Origin: Kribbella steppae
GTDB lineage: Bacteria; Actinomycetota; Actinomycetes; Propionibacteriales; Kribbellaceae
Assembly (NCBI RefSeq): GCF_004342025.1
Contig: NZ_SLWN01000011.1
Span: forward strand, 124,001-188,000
Direction of reading: 5' to 3'
Length of the DNA stretch: 64,000 bases
Shown here: positions 9,503 through 17,800 of the stretch, piece after piece
Position numbering within the stretch: position 1 is the first letter of the stretch
Layout of the letters: every line of letters starts with the position of its first letter
The notes under the pieces: model-generated
Told to the model about the DNA's origin: nothing
The model's input: the letters and a program-made list of their open reading frames with translations, nothing else
The model's database searches: none
Position numbers and translations under genes: made by a program

Positions 9503-9889
9503 GTGGCGAGCGACGAGAAGGCACCGAGGCCCTTGGGGGACCTGGAGCGGTTGGTGATGGAGCAGCTCTGGGCAGCACCCACTGCGCTGACCGTTCGCGA
9601 GGTGCACGAGCAGTTGTCGGCCACCCGCGACCTCGCCTACACGACCGTGATGACAGTGCTGGACCGGCTGGCCAAGAAGAAGCTGACCGAGCGGGAGCGC
9701 GACGGGAAGGCCTGGCGCTACCGGGCCGCGGCGCCACGCGAGGAGCTGGCCGCCGACCTCATGCGCGACGCACTCGACCGCTCGGGCGATCGTCGTGAGG
9801 CGCTGGTCCGCTTCGTCGGCCAGGTCAGCGACGAGGAAGCCGCACTTCTGCGCGAGGCCCTGGCGCGGTTGGAGGATCGGGCGGGGTGA
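9503..9889 (+). CDS. BlaI/MecI/CopY-family repressor
   Basis: The product is a winged-helix repressor of 128 residues, the normal BlaI length. The N-terminal DNA-binding domain (about 10-80) includes LTVREVHEQL and the recognition-helix region AYTTVMTVLDRLAKK, followed by the wing with RERDGKAWRY. The C-terminal helices (about 85-125) form the dimer region, where family members are cleaved by an M56 protease on signalling. The protease gene follows directly with a GTGA overlap. The divergent neighbour is cydA, so the regulon here probably includes cytochrome bd rather than a beta-lactamase; no beta-lactamase gene is in the window. Confidence 0.88.
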   Translation: MASDEKAPRPLGDLERLVMEQLWAAPTALTVREVHEQLSATRDLAYTTVMTVLDRLAKKKLTERERDGKAWRYRAAAPREELAADLMRDALDRSGDRREALVRFVGQVSDEEAALLREALARLEDRAG

Positions 9890-10791
9890 TCACCCCGGTC
9901 CTTCTCGCCGCACTGGCCCTGGTGTTGACCGGCCCCGCACCGGCGCTGCTGGCCCGCTCCGCCTGGCCCTACCGGATCCCCCGGGCCGCCGTAGCGCTCT
10001 GGCAGGCGATAGCCATCGCCGCGGTCCTGGCCGCACTCGGCGCGGGTATCTCCCTGTCGTACTCCACCGCAGGCCAGCCCGGTGAGCCCAGCTTCAACCC
10101 GTCCTCCATCAGGGACCTTCTGGCCGCAGCCATCCTCGCCATGACCGCACTGGTCCTGGTGAAGCTCGTCTGGGCGGCCGGACGAGTGGCAGTCGGTACG
10201 AGAGCCCGCCGCAAACGGCACCGCGACCTGGTCGACGTACTGGCCACACCGGACGGTCTCATCCCTGGACTACGAGTCCTGTCCGAGGAGACGCCTCTCG
10301 CGTACTGCCTGCCCGCGCTCCGTGGCGCGAGGGTGGTGGTGTCGGTCGGAGCCCTTGAGAGACTCGATGAGAGCGAACTGCATGCCGTACTCGCGCATGA
10401 GCAGGCTCACCTGCGTGCACGCCACGACCTGGTGCTGGAAGCGTTCACGGCGCTGCACCAGGCATTCCCGCGCTGGGTGCGCAGTGAAGTGGCGCTGGAG
10501 CAGGCACGCACGCTGGTAGAGCTGCTGGCCGACGACGACGCCCGCCGCCGCAACGGTCCACGCCCACTGGCCCGGGCACTGGTCGCGCTGGCCGGTGCAC
10601 CCGCTCCAGAGGCCGGACTGGCCGCAGCCAAGTCCGCCACCGTGCTCAGAGTCCAGCGCCTGGCTGACCCCGAGCCACGCTACCCGTGGCTCTCAGCAGG
10701 AACGTACGCCGTCGCCGTCGGACTACTCGTCCTGCCGACGGTCACCGTCGCGGCGCCGATCGTGAAAGCGATCGTCGACGCGGTCAGCTAG
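9886..10791 (+). CDS. M56-family membrane metallopeptidase (short BlaR-like)
   Basis: The 301-residue protein has hydrophobic segments at about 1-20, 35-55, 80-105 and 275-297. Its zinc-protease motif AHEQAH (HExxH) lies near residue 170, with a later Glu-containing helix RTLVELLADDDA as the probable third ligand region. It matches the M56 protease of BlaR1/MecR1 but lacks the extracytoplasmic penicillin-binding sensor domain of full BlaR1. The signal must therefore come through the membrane or from another protein. It is translationally coupled to blaI. Its TAG stop shares a CTAG tetramer with the stop of the convergent gene. Confidence 0.82.
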   Translation: MITPVLLAALALVLTGPAPALLARSAWPYRIPRAAVALWQAIAIAAVLAALGAGISLSYSTAGQPGEPSFNPSSIRDLLAAAILAMTALVLVKLVWAAGRVAVGTRARRKRHRDLVDVLATPDGLIPGLRVLSEETPLAYCLPALRGARVVVSVGALERLDESELHAVLAHEQAHLRARHDLVLEAFTALHQAFPRWVRSEVALEQARTLVELLADDDARRRNGPRPLARALVALAGAPAPEAGLAAAKSATVLRVQRLADPEPRYPWLSAGTYAVAVGLLVLPTVTVAAPIVKAIVDAVS

Positions 10792-11345
10792 GCCGGCCGG
10801 TAGCGCAGCAGGACGCCGCCGTTCGCCCACGGCCTGGCCTCGATCAGCTCCAGGTTGCGCAGCTCGCCACTGGTCGGGAACACGCTCTTCCCCGCACCGA
10901 TCAGCACCGGGCAGACGCGCAACTGCACCTCGTCGACGAGGCCGGCGATCAGCAGCGTGTGGAACAGCGAGATGCTGCCCCACAAGATGATGTCCTTACC
11001 GCCCTCGCTCTTGAGCTCGCGCACGTCCTCGACCGCATCACGGATCACCAGGGCAGGCTCGTCCGAACCCCATGGCGCACTGTCGAGCGTCCTGGACACG
11101 ACCACCTTGCGCAGCGCGTTCAGCTTCGGCGCGATCGGATCGTCGGCCGCCGCCGGCGTCGGCCAGAAGCCGACGAACAGCCGGTACGTCTCCGCGCCGA
11201 GCAGCATCGTGTCGACGGTCTCGAGCAGCGCCAGATTGTCGACGTCGGCCTGCTCGGAGACCGTGCCGGAGAACTCCAGTCCCCCGTCCGGCTCGGCGGC
11301 ATAACCGTCGAGCGTCACATACTCCTGGAAGATCAACCGTCTCAT
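10788..11345 (-). CDS. Dihydrofolate reductase-family (RibD C-terminal domain-like) protein
   Basis: The product has 185 residues from ATG 11345; a longer frame begins at 11378, but family proteins start MRRLIFQEYVTLDGYAAEP as here. Features are the N-terminal strand with SLDGY-type motif (TLDGYAAEPDGG), the middle ETYRLFVGFWP segment (compare GRxTYE), and DIILWGSISLFHTLLIAGLVDE, the late nucleotide-binding part. These proteins have the DHFR/RibD fold and bind NADPH, but few have a proven substrate. It is not the housekeeping folA. Transcription converges on the M56 gene, with stops overlapping by four bases. Confidence 0.82.
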   Translation of the reverse strand: MRRLIFQEYVTLDGYAAEPDGGLEFSGTVSEQADVDNLALLETVDTMLLGAETYRLFVGFWPTPAAADDPIAPKLNALRKVVVSRTLDSAPWGSDEPALVIRDAVEDVRELKSEGGKDIILWGSISLFHTLLIAGLVDEVQLRVCPVLIGAGKSVFPTSGELRNLELIEARPWANGGVLLRYRPA

Positions 11346-11390
11346 CCCGGCACCGTACACGGCTCTATCCCACCCCACCGCCCCGGTCGT

Positions 11391-11486
11391 TTACGGGAAA
11401 TGCTTACCTTCCCCCCGAGCAACCGCCAGCAGCACGAGCGCCGACAGAACCAGCAGAACAACCATCGTGACAACGAACGTCAGCAC
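11391..11486 (-). CDS. Putative 31-residue single-helix membrane protein
   Basis: A GTG at 11486 is preceded by GGGGAG with a short spacing and opens a frame of 31 codons ending in TAA at 11391. The product, starting MLTFVVTMVVLLVLSALV, is one continuous hydrophobic helix (residues about 2-22) followed by a short basic tail RGEGKHFP. It occupies the gap between the threonine aldolase-like gene and the DHFR-family gene, in the same direction as both. A good ribosome site and a clean transmembrane helix favour a real small protein, but chance cannot be excluded without homologues. Confidence 0.4.
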   Translation of the reverse strand: MLTFVVTMVVLLVLSALVLLAVARGEGKHFP

Positions 11487-11533
11487 TTCTCTCCCCGTAT
11501 CCCCACACCAACCTCACTGAAGGTGCTACGAGC

Positions 11534-12625
11534 TCATTGTTCCAGAAGTTCCCCGTACGCTTTCGCCACTTCGTCCGTTTCCCAGTCCAACGTGTTCGGA
11601 GTCACCACCAGCTCCACCCACGACCAGCCCGGTACGTCGGCCTGCTGCCACGGCTGGCAGATCGCCTCGCGTGTCGCCTCCATCCGCTCCACCGCCACTC
11701 GCTCGATCGCCTCGGCAGCCCGCGGCGCGTAGACGCGGAACGAGTTGGTGTGCGGCGGCTCCGGGAAGACGCGGAATCCCTCGCTCTGCAAGGCCATCGA
11801 GAGCTCCACGGCCCGCTGGTACAGGTCCCCCATCTGCGGCAGCACCGTCTTGAGTCCCTCGCGCGCGGACACGGCGTACGGGAACAGCGTGAAGAGGTTG
11901 CCGCCCAGCCTGCGCTGCCAACGCCGTACCTCGGCGATCACATCCTCCGGGCCAGCCAGCGCCGCACCGCTCAGCCCACCCAGCACCTTGTAGAACGACA
12001 CATAGACGCTCGAAGCCAGTGCAGCCACCTCAGCCAGGCTGTGCTCCAGGTACGGCGTGCTCTCCCACAACCGAGCCCCGTCCAGATGCAGTGGTACGCC
12101 GCGCTCCGTACACGACTCGGCGAACACGACCAGCTCGTCCCATGTCGGCAAGACGAACCCGGCCTCCCGCAGCGGCAGCTCCAGGGTCACCGCGGCCAGC
12201 TTCCCCGGGATAGCAGCCAGCTCATCCGGCCGGGGCTGCCGCGGCTCGGACGTCAGCCGCTCGATCCGCAGCCCGTGCACTTCCTCCAGCGCGTTCAGCT
12301 CGTGCACCAGCAGGTGGGATTGCCCGTGCAGCGCGACCCGGTTGGTCCCCGCGCGGTCGGCGTACACCCGCAGGACGCTCTGCTGGGCCATGATCCCGGT
12401 CGGCATGAACACGGCCGCCGGCTTGCCCAGGAGCTCGGCTACCTCCTGCTCCAACGCGGCAACGTCACCGCCGCTGCCGTACATGTCGGTCTTGCCCTCA
12501 GTGGCGGCCTCAGCGAGTCGCTGCAACCTGTCCGTCACCGGCACCCGGCGGGCGGACACCCAGCGCTCACAGTTGTCGGCCGCGGCCTGACGGCGGGCCC
12601 GAAGGTCGTCGGAGGTAGTAGCCAC
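11534..12625 (-). CDS. Threonine aldolase/beta-eliminating lyase family PLP enzyme
   Basis: The 363-residue protein has the fold-type I PLP lyase layout of low-specificity threonine aldolases. An early segment KTDMYGSGGDVAALEQEVAELLGKPAAVFMPTG matches the substrate and cofactor phosphate region (about 45-80). HLDGARLWES (near 178) is the PLP-ring contact, and the Schiff-base Lys is probably that in SFYKVLGGLSG (near 212). Family enzymes cleave L-threonine or other beta-hydroxy amino acids to glycine and an aldehyde. The N-terminal segment and the FYK site differ somewhat from classical LtaE, so substrate preference is open. It is followed by no clear partner gene. Confidence 0.8.
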   Translation of the reverse strand: MATTSDDLRARRQAAADNCERWVSARRVPVTDRLQRLAEAATEGKTDMYGSGGDVAALEQEVAELLGKPAAVFMPTGIMAQQSVLRVYADRAGTNRVALHGQSHLLVHELNALEEVHGLRIERLTSEPRQPRPDELAAIPGKLAAVTLELPLREAGFVLPTWDELVVFAESCTERGVPLHLDGARLWESTPYLEHSLAEVAALASSVYVSFYKVLGGLSGAALAGPEDVIAEVRRWQRRLGGNLFTLFPYAVSAREGLKTVLPQMGDLYQRAVELSMALQSEGFRVFPEPPHTNSFRVYAPRAAEAIERVAVERMEATREAICQPWQQADVPGWSWVELVVTPNTLDWETDEVAKAYGELLEQ

Positions 12626-12667
12626 GGCCCCATCCTCTCGTGCCCGGCAAGCGACCGAGCAAGCGAC

Positions 12668-13354
12668 TCAGATCGGGGTGGTCACCACATGCTGACCCTG
12701 GAGCGTCCTGATCTGCACCGTCTTCACCTGGTCGATCGGGACCAGCACACCGCCCTCGAACCGGCTGTTGCCCTCACGTGCCGACTTCTCCGACACCTTC
12801 CACGTGCCCGCTACCCAGGTCTTGCCGCCCTTGTCGGTCACGAGCATCTCGCACTCGGCTCCAGCCTTCAGACCCTTGATCTGCACCTGGATCCAGCTCC
12901 ACCCGGCCCGCGGCTCCACTGTGGTCGCCATCGTCGTACCAGTGGTCGTGTCGGTCGCCGTCACCTGCTTGGAGCCGGCCACCGGCACATCGCTCTGGTC
13001 CACGCTCTGCCGCCCGATGACCACACCGCCACCGAGCGCACCGGCTACCACGATGACCGCGGCGGCAACCGCCAGCCATCGAGACCGCTTCGCACGAGGC
13101 GCAGCAGCAGGTGCCGCCGCCGTACGCACCTCTCGCAGCGTGCGTTGCAGCAGGAGGTCGCCGTCAGGCGGCGGACCCTCCAGGAACGCCTCGGGCGGTA
13201 CCTCGCCGAGGAACTCCTTCATCTCCTCGAGCTCGGCCACCTCGGCGCGGCACTCCGCGCACGTGGCCAGGTGCTCGTCGACCTCACGGACCTCGTCGGG
13301 CTCCAGCGCGCCGAGGGCGTAGGCGCCGAGCTGCGAGCGGTCGTGCTCACTCAT
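12668..13354 (-). CDS. RskA-like anti-sigma factor with zinc-finger N-terminus
   Basis: This is a membrane anti-sigma factor of 228 residues. The N-terminal cytoplasmic anti-sigma domain holds the ZAS motif HLATCAECRAEV (His-x3-Cys-x2-Cys, about residue 29). A single transmembrane segment lies near residues 92-115, followed by an extracytoplasmic RskA-type domain of about 110 residues. Its ATG overlaps the stop of the sigma-factor gene, the standard arrangement for a cognate pair. Such proteins hold the ECF sigma factor at the membrane until proteolysis releases it. Confidence 0.88.
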   Translation of the reverse strand: MSEHDRSQLGAYALGALEPDEVREVDEHLATCAECRAEVAELEEMKEFLGEVPPEAFLEGPPPDGDLLLQRTLREVRTAAAPAAAPRAKRSRWLAVAAAVIVVAGALGGGVVIGRQSVDQSDVPVAGSKQVTATDTTTGTTMATTVEPRAGWSWIQVQIKGLKAGAECEMLVTDKGGKTWVAGTWKVSEKSAREGNSRFEGGVLVPIDQVKTVQIRTLQGQHVVTTPI

Positions 13355-13935
13355 CTCGCCACCTCCCCCTTTCCTGGAGCCAACTCAGCAGTTCCGGCCA
13401 TCACCGCGCGCAGAGCTCGGAGGGCGTAATACGATCTCGATTTCACGGTACCGGGCGGGACACCCAGCTCTTTCGCCGCCTCGGTCACCGACCGGCCGCG
13501 GTAGTACAGCTGCACCAGTACTTCACGGTGCTCAGGAGATACCTGGTCCAGCGCGTCCAGCACCACCATGGTGTTCACCACCGACTCGGAGTGGTCAACC
13601 TCCACCGGCGGCCGGTCCACCACGTCCGCCACCTCGGTCGGCCGGACCGCTCGCGCCCTGGCCCGGTCGGTGACGATGTTGCGCGCCACGGTGAGCAGCC
13701 ACCCCCGCACGGACCCCTTACCCTCCGTCAGGTCGTCCGCATGCTTCCACGCCCGGACCAGAGTCTCCTGTACGACGTCCTCCGCGGCCGCCCGGTCACC
13801 GGTGAGCCTGGTCGCGTATGCGAGCAGGCTGCGGCCATGTTCGGCGTACAGGGAACGGACAAGCGCCTCGGCGGCCTGTGGACCCGGGTAGTCACCCACC
13901 GACCGCACGATACCGGTAACGGTGGGCACCCACAT
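13351..13935 (-). CDS. ECF sigma factor, SigK/ECF19-like
   Basis: The product has 194 residues from ATG 13935, chosen because it falls just after the stop of the upstream lipoprotein gene; a longer frame would run back into that gene. Sigma region 2 is LYAEHGRSLLAYATRLTGD...AAEDVVQETLVRAWKHA (about 30-70), and region 4 contains VSPEHREVLVQLYYRGRSV plus the helix-turn-helix LGVPPGTVKSR (about 130-175). It probably directs transcription of its own operon, including the lipoprotein. The pairing with an RskA-like anti-sigma supports a SigK/ECF19-type assignment. The inducing signal is not visible. Confidence 0.9.
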   Translation of the reverse strand: MWVPTVTGIVRSVGDYPGPQAAEALVRSLYAEHGRSLLAYATRLTGDRAAAEDVVQETLVRAWKHADDLTEGKGSVRGWLLTVARNIVTDRARARAVRPTEVADVVDRPPVEVDHSESVVNTMVVLDALDQVSPEHREVLVQLYYRGRSVTEAAKELGVPPGTVKSRSYYALRALRAVMAGTAELAPGKGEVAR

Positions 13936-13945
13936 CGGGAAAGCC

Positions 13946-14440
13946 TCAGTAGCCGGAATTGCCATTGTCGGCCGGCTGCGTGGTGATCTTCTTGCCGTCT
14001 GCTCCCACGACCCACCAGACTCCACCGACCGCCTGACCCTTGGCCTCGCCGGCCTTGCTGTCCTGGGCGAACAGGTAGATCGGCAGTCCGCCGATCGCCA
14101 GCTGCTTGCTGCCGTCGCTCCGGGTCACTGTGCTGACCAGGGACGCATCGATGCCGTCGAGCTTCGGGGTGCCTTCACCGGCCGGCACGACCGGCCACTT
14201 CGCCAGGCAGTCGTCCTCGCAGTTCGACTTGCCGGAGGTGTCCTTGTCGAAGATGTACACGGTCCGTCCGTTGCCGTCGACAACGACCTTGCCGAGCCCG
14301 CCGACGTCTGCCGTCGCCAGCTTCGTCCCGCTGCTGGCCGCGGTGGCCCCGCTCGCCGGTGTGTCGCTGTCGTCACCACAGGCCGTCAAACCGGCCAGGC
14401 CGAGCACGAACACACCGATCACAATGCCCAGACGCTTCAT
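13946..14440 (-). CDS. Secreted lipoprotein with two Lipoprotein_15 (COG4315) repeats
   Basis: The 164-residue protein starts at ATG 14440 behind a strong GGGAGA site; a longer frame is not supported. It has a lipoprotein signal peptide MKRLGIVIGVFVLGLAG with lipobox LTAC, then a short Ser/Thr linker. Two copies follow of the family repeat, marked by VYIFDKDTSGKSNCEDDC and a degenerate second copy PIYLFAQDSKAGEAKG. The role of these repeats is unknown. In several actinobacteria such lipoproteins sit upstream of SigK-type sigma factors, as here 10 bp before the sigma gene, so this is a likely regulon member or sensor component. Confidence 0.85.
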   Translation of the reverse strand: MKRLGIVIGVFVLGLAGLTACGDDSDTPASGATAASSGTKLATADVGGLGKVVVDGNGRTVYIFDKDTSGKSNCEDDCLAKWPVVPAGEGTPKLDGIDASLVSTVTRSDGSKQLAIGGLPIYLFAQDSKAGEAKGQAVGGVWWVVGADGKKITTQPADNGNSGY

Positions 14441-14528
14441 GATGTCTCCCCTCACGGTTTGCCGATCTTCACCCCCCACACGTGCGGAGACCCGGACCGG
14501 TTCAACCGGGAGGGATATCGTCGTTCGC

Positions 14529-14852
14529 ATGAGCCACGAGATCCCGGCCGCGGTCCAGCGCGCGCTGACCGCGATCGACGCACAGGACAACGACGCGTTC
14601 GTCGCGGCCTTCGCCGCGGACGGCTACGTCGACGACTGGGGCCGCCAGTTCCGCGGACCGGACCAGATCCGGTCCTGGAGCGAGAACGAGCTGATCGGCA
14701 AGCGCGCCACCTTCACCGGTACCGAGGTGTCGACCCCTGGCAACCCCCTGACGATCGTCACCCAGGTCGGCGGCGACGGCTTCAACGGCCCGTCCCACTT
14801 CACCTTCGACGTCCAGAACGACCAGATCGCCTCGATGACGATCACCGCCTGA
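14529..14852 (+). CDS. NTF2/SnoaL-like small protein
   Basis: The 107-residue protein begins MSHEIPAAVQRALTAIDAQD and has the cone-shaped NTF2/SnoaL-like pattern: N-terminal helices with AAFAADGYVDDWGRQFRGPD, then antiparallel strands ending in SHFTFDVQNDQIASMTI. Members include isomerases, cyclases and many binding proteins without known function. No catalytic set can be assigned here. The gene is divergent from the lipoprotein-sigma operon and converges on smc; a 6 bp inverted repeat GCCTGA/TCAGGC (14847-14862) covers both stops. Confidence 0.72.
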   Translation: MSHEIPAAVQRALTAIDAQDNDAFVAAFAADGYVDDWGRQFRGPDQIRSWSENELIGKRATFTGTEVSTPGNPLTIVTQVGGDGFNGPSHFTFDVQNDQIASMTITA

Positions 14853-14856
14853 CCGA

Positions 14857-17800
14857 TCAGGCTGGCTCGGGTTCCCTGATCCGCTGGGAGATCACCGACG
14901 ACACACCGTCGCCGCGCATGGTCACGCCGTACAGGGCGTCGGCGACCTCCATCGTGCGCTTCTGGTGGGTGATGACGAGTAGCTGGCTGTTCTCGCGCAG
15001 CTCCTCGTAGAGCTCCAGCAGGCGGCCGAGGTTGGTGTCGTCCAGCGCCGCCTCGACCTCGTCGAGGATGTAGAACGGCGACGGACGCGCCTTGAACAGG
15101 GCGACCAAGAAGGCGACCGCGACCAGCGACCGCTCACCACCGGACAGCAGCGACAGCCGCTTCACCTTCTTGCCCGGCGGGCGCGCCTCGACATCGATGC
15201 CGGTGCCGAGCATGTCGTCCGGGTCGGTCAGCACCAGTCGGCCCTCACCGCCGGGGAACAGCCGGCTGAACACGTGCTGGAAGGCCACCTCGACGTCCCG
15301 GTAGGCCTCGGTGAAGACCTGCTCGACCCGCTCGTCGACCTCCTTGACGATGTCCATCAGGTCGCGCCGGGACTTCCTCAGGTCGTCGAGCTGCTCGGAC
15401 AGGAAGCGATGCCGCTCCTCCATCGCGTCGAACTCCTCCAGCGCGAGCGGGTTGATCCGCCCGAGCTGGTTCAGCGCCCGCTCGGCCTGCTTGAGCCGCT
15501 TCTCCACCTTCGTCCGGTTGAACGGCTCGCCCTCGAGCTCGAGGGTGTCCTCGCCGTCCTTCGGCAGCGGCGGCACCAGCTGGTCCGGGCCGTACTCGGC
15601 CACCAGCGCCTCGACCTCGATCCCGAGCTCGCCCAGCGCCTTCTCGTACAGCTGCTCCAACCGCATCTTCTGCTCGGCCCGCGCCAGCGCGTCCCGGTGC
15701 ACGGTGTTGGTCAGCTGCTCCAGCTCGGAGCTCAGGTTCCGCGTCGCGGACCGGGACTGCGCCAGGGCCTGCTCGCGGTCCGCCCGCTGCGCCTGGATCG
15801 CGGCCCGCTCGGCAGCGGCCTGCTGCAGCGAGGACTCCAGCCGGGCCAGCACGTGACCAGCGGCCAGGTGTACGGCCTGCGCCGCCTCCGACTGCCGGGC
15901 CCGGCGTGCGGCCCGTGCGATCGCCCGGGCCCGCGCCTCGCGCTCCTGCCGTGCTGCGCGTTCCAGCGAGTCCGCACGCCCGGACAGTGCCCGCGCCCGC
16001 TCCTCGGTGGTCCGCAGCGCCAGTCGCGCCTCCATCTCGGCGGCACGGCCAGCCTTGGCTGCCTCGGCGAGGCGGTCCCGGTCGGTGGTGTCCGGCTCGT
16101 CGCCGTCGTCGTCGAACTGCTCGGCGTCGGTGAGGCGCTCCTCCAGCTCGGCCAGGCCGGTCAGGTTCCGGTCGCGCTCCTCCTCAGCCGCCGCAATCGC
16201 CTCGGCCATCCGCTGGGCCTCGCCGCGGGACGCCTTCGCCAGTGACCCGAAGTGCGCCAGCTGCTCGGCCACCGCGGCCATCGCCGCGTCCGACTCGTGC
16301 AGCCGGGCCAGCGTGATCTCGACGGACTCCTTCTGCCGCGTCCGCTCGTCCTCGAGCGCGGCCAGCTCGAACCGCAGCCGCTCGCTCCGGGCGGTCGCCT
16401 CGGTCAGCTTCTCCGCCGCCTCGTCGACCGCGGACTGCACCTCGATCAGGCTCGGCGCCGCGTCCGACCCGCCGTACGCGAAGTGAGCCCCGAGTACGTC
16501 GCCGGCCCGCGTGGTGCACGTGACGTCGGGCAGGTTGCGGACCAGGGACTTGGCAGCCGCCACGTCGTCCACCACGGCGACCTTGCGCAGCAGCCGCCGC
16601 AAGGCAGGCCGCAGGGTGTCCGGGCAGTCCACGACATCAACGGCGTACGACGCTCCGTACGGCAGCGGCGGCCACAGGGCGTAGTCGTCGGAGGGGGCGT
16701 CACCGAGAAGCATCCCGGCACGGCCGAGATCGTGCTCCTTCAGGTGGCCGACCGCGTGCAAGGCCGCGTCGGCGTGCGTGACCGCGACAGCGTCCGCAGC
16801 CTCGCCGAGGGCGGCCGCAATGGCGGTCTCATAGCCGGCCCGAACGCTCAGGAGGGCAGCCACGGAGCCCATCAGGCCGTTCACCTGCTCGGAGGCGGCC
16901 AGCAGGGCACCGGCGCCGTCCTTGCGGTTCAGACCGAGCTCGAGCGCTTCCTTCCGCGCGGCCAGGCCGGTGCGCTCGCGCTCGGCGTCGCGCTCCTCGG
17001 CGCGGAGCTTGGCCAGGCGCTCGTCCATCTCGTCGAGAACCGCCTGGGCGGCCTCGTACTGGTCGTCGAGCCCCTTCTCACCGGCGTCCAGCCCGGCGAC
17101 CTGGGTCTCCAGCGCGGTGAAGTCGTGCTGCGCCTTCGCAGCCCGCGCCTCGGCCTCGCGCATGTTGGTGGCAAGGCGGCCGATCTCGGACTCGGCGGCG
17201 GCCGCGCGGCTCTTGAGCGCGTTCACCTGGCCGGTCAGCCGGGCGAGCCCCTCGCGACGATCGGCGGCGGCCCGGATCAGCGCCGAGATCCGGCGCTCCT
17301 CCTCGGCCTCCTGCGACTCGAGCTGCTGACGACGCTCGACGGCCTCGGCCAGCAGCTCCGAGTGCGCCTCGACCTCGGCCTCGATCTGCGCCTCGGTCTC
17401 ACGGACCCGGGCGGCTTCCAGCTCGAGCTCGTCCGGGTCGCGCCCGGCCCGCGGCTCCTCGGCCTCGTCGTTCAGCGACCGGATCCGGTCCGCCGCGATC
17501 CGCGCCGTCCCTTTGATCTTCTCGCCGAAGCCGGACAACTGGTACCAGGTGTCCTGAGCCGCCTGCAGGGCCGGCGCGTCCTCCCGGAGCGCATCCTCCA
17601 GATCCGCCTCGAGTTCGCGCGCCTCGCGCAGCTTGGCCTCGGTCTCGGAGCGGCGCTGGGTCAACGCGGCCTCGTCCTTGAGCTCGGCCTCCAGCGCGGA
17701 CTGCGCCTGGACGATGTCGTCGGCGAGCAGCCGGGCCCGGCCGTCGCGGACCTCGGCCTGGATCGTCACCGCCCGGCGCGCCACCTCCGCTTGGCGCCCG

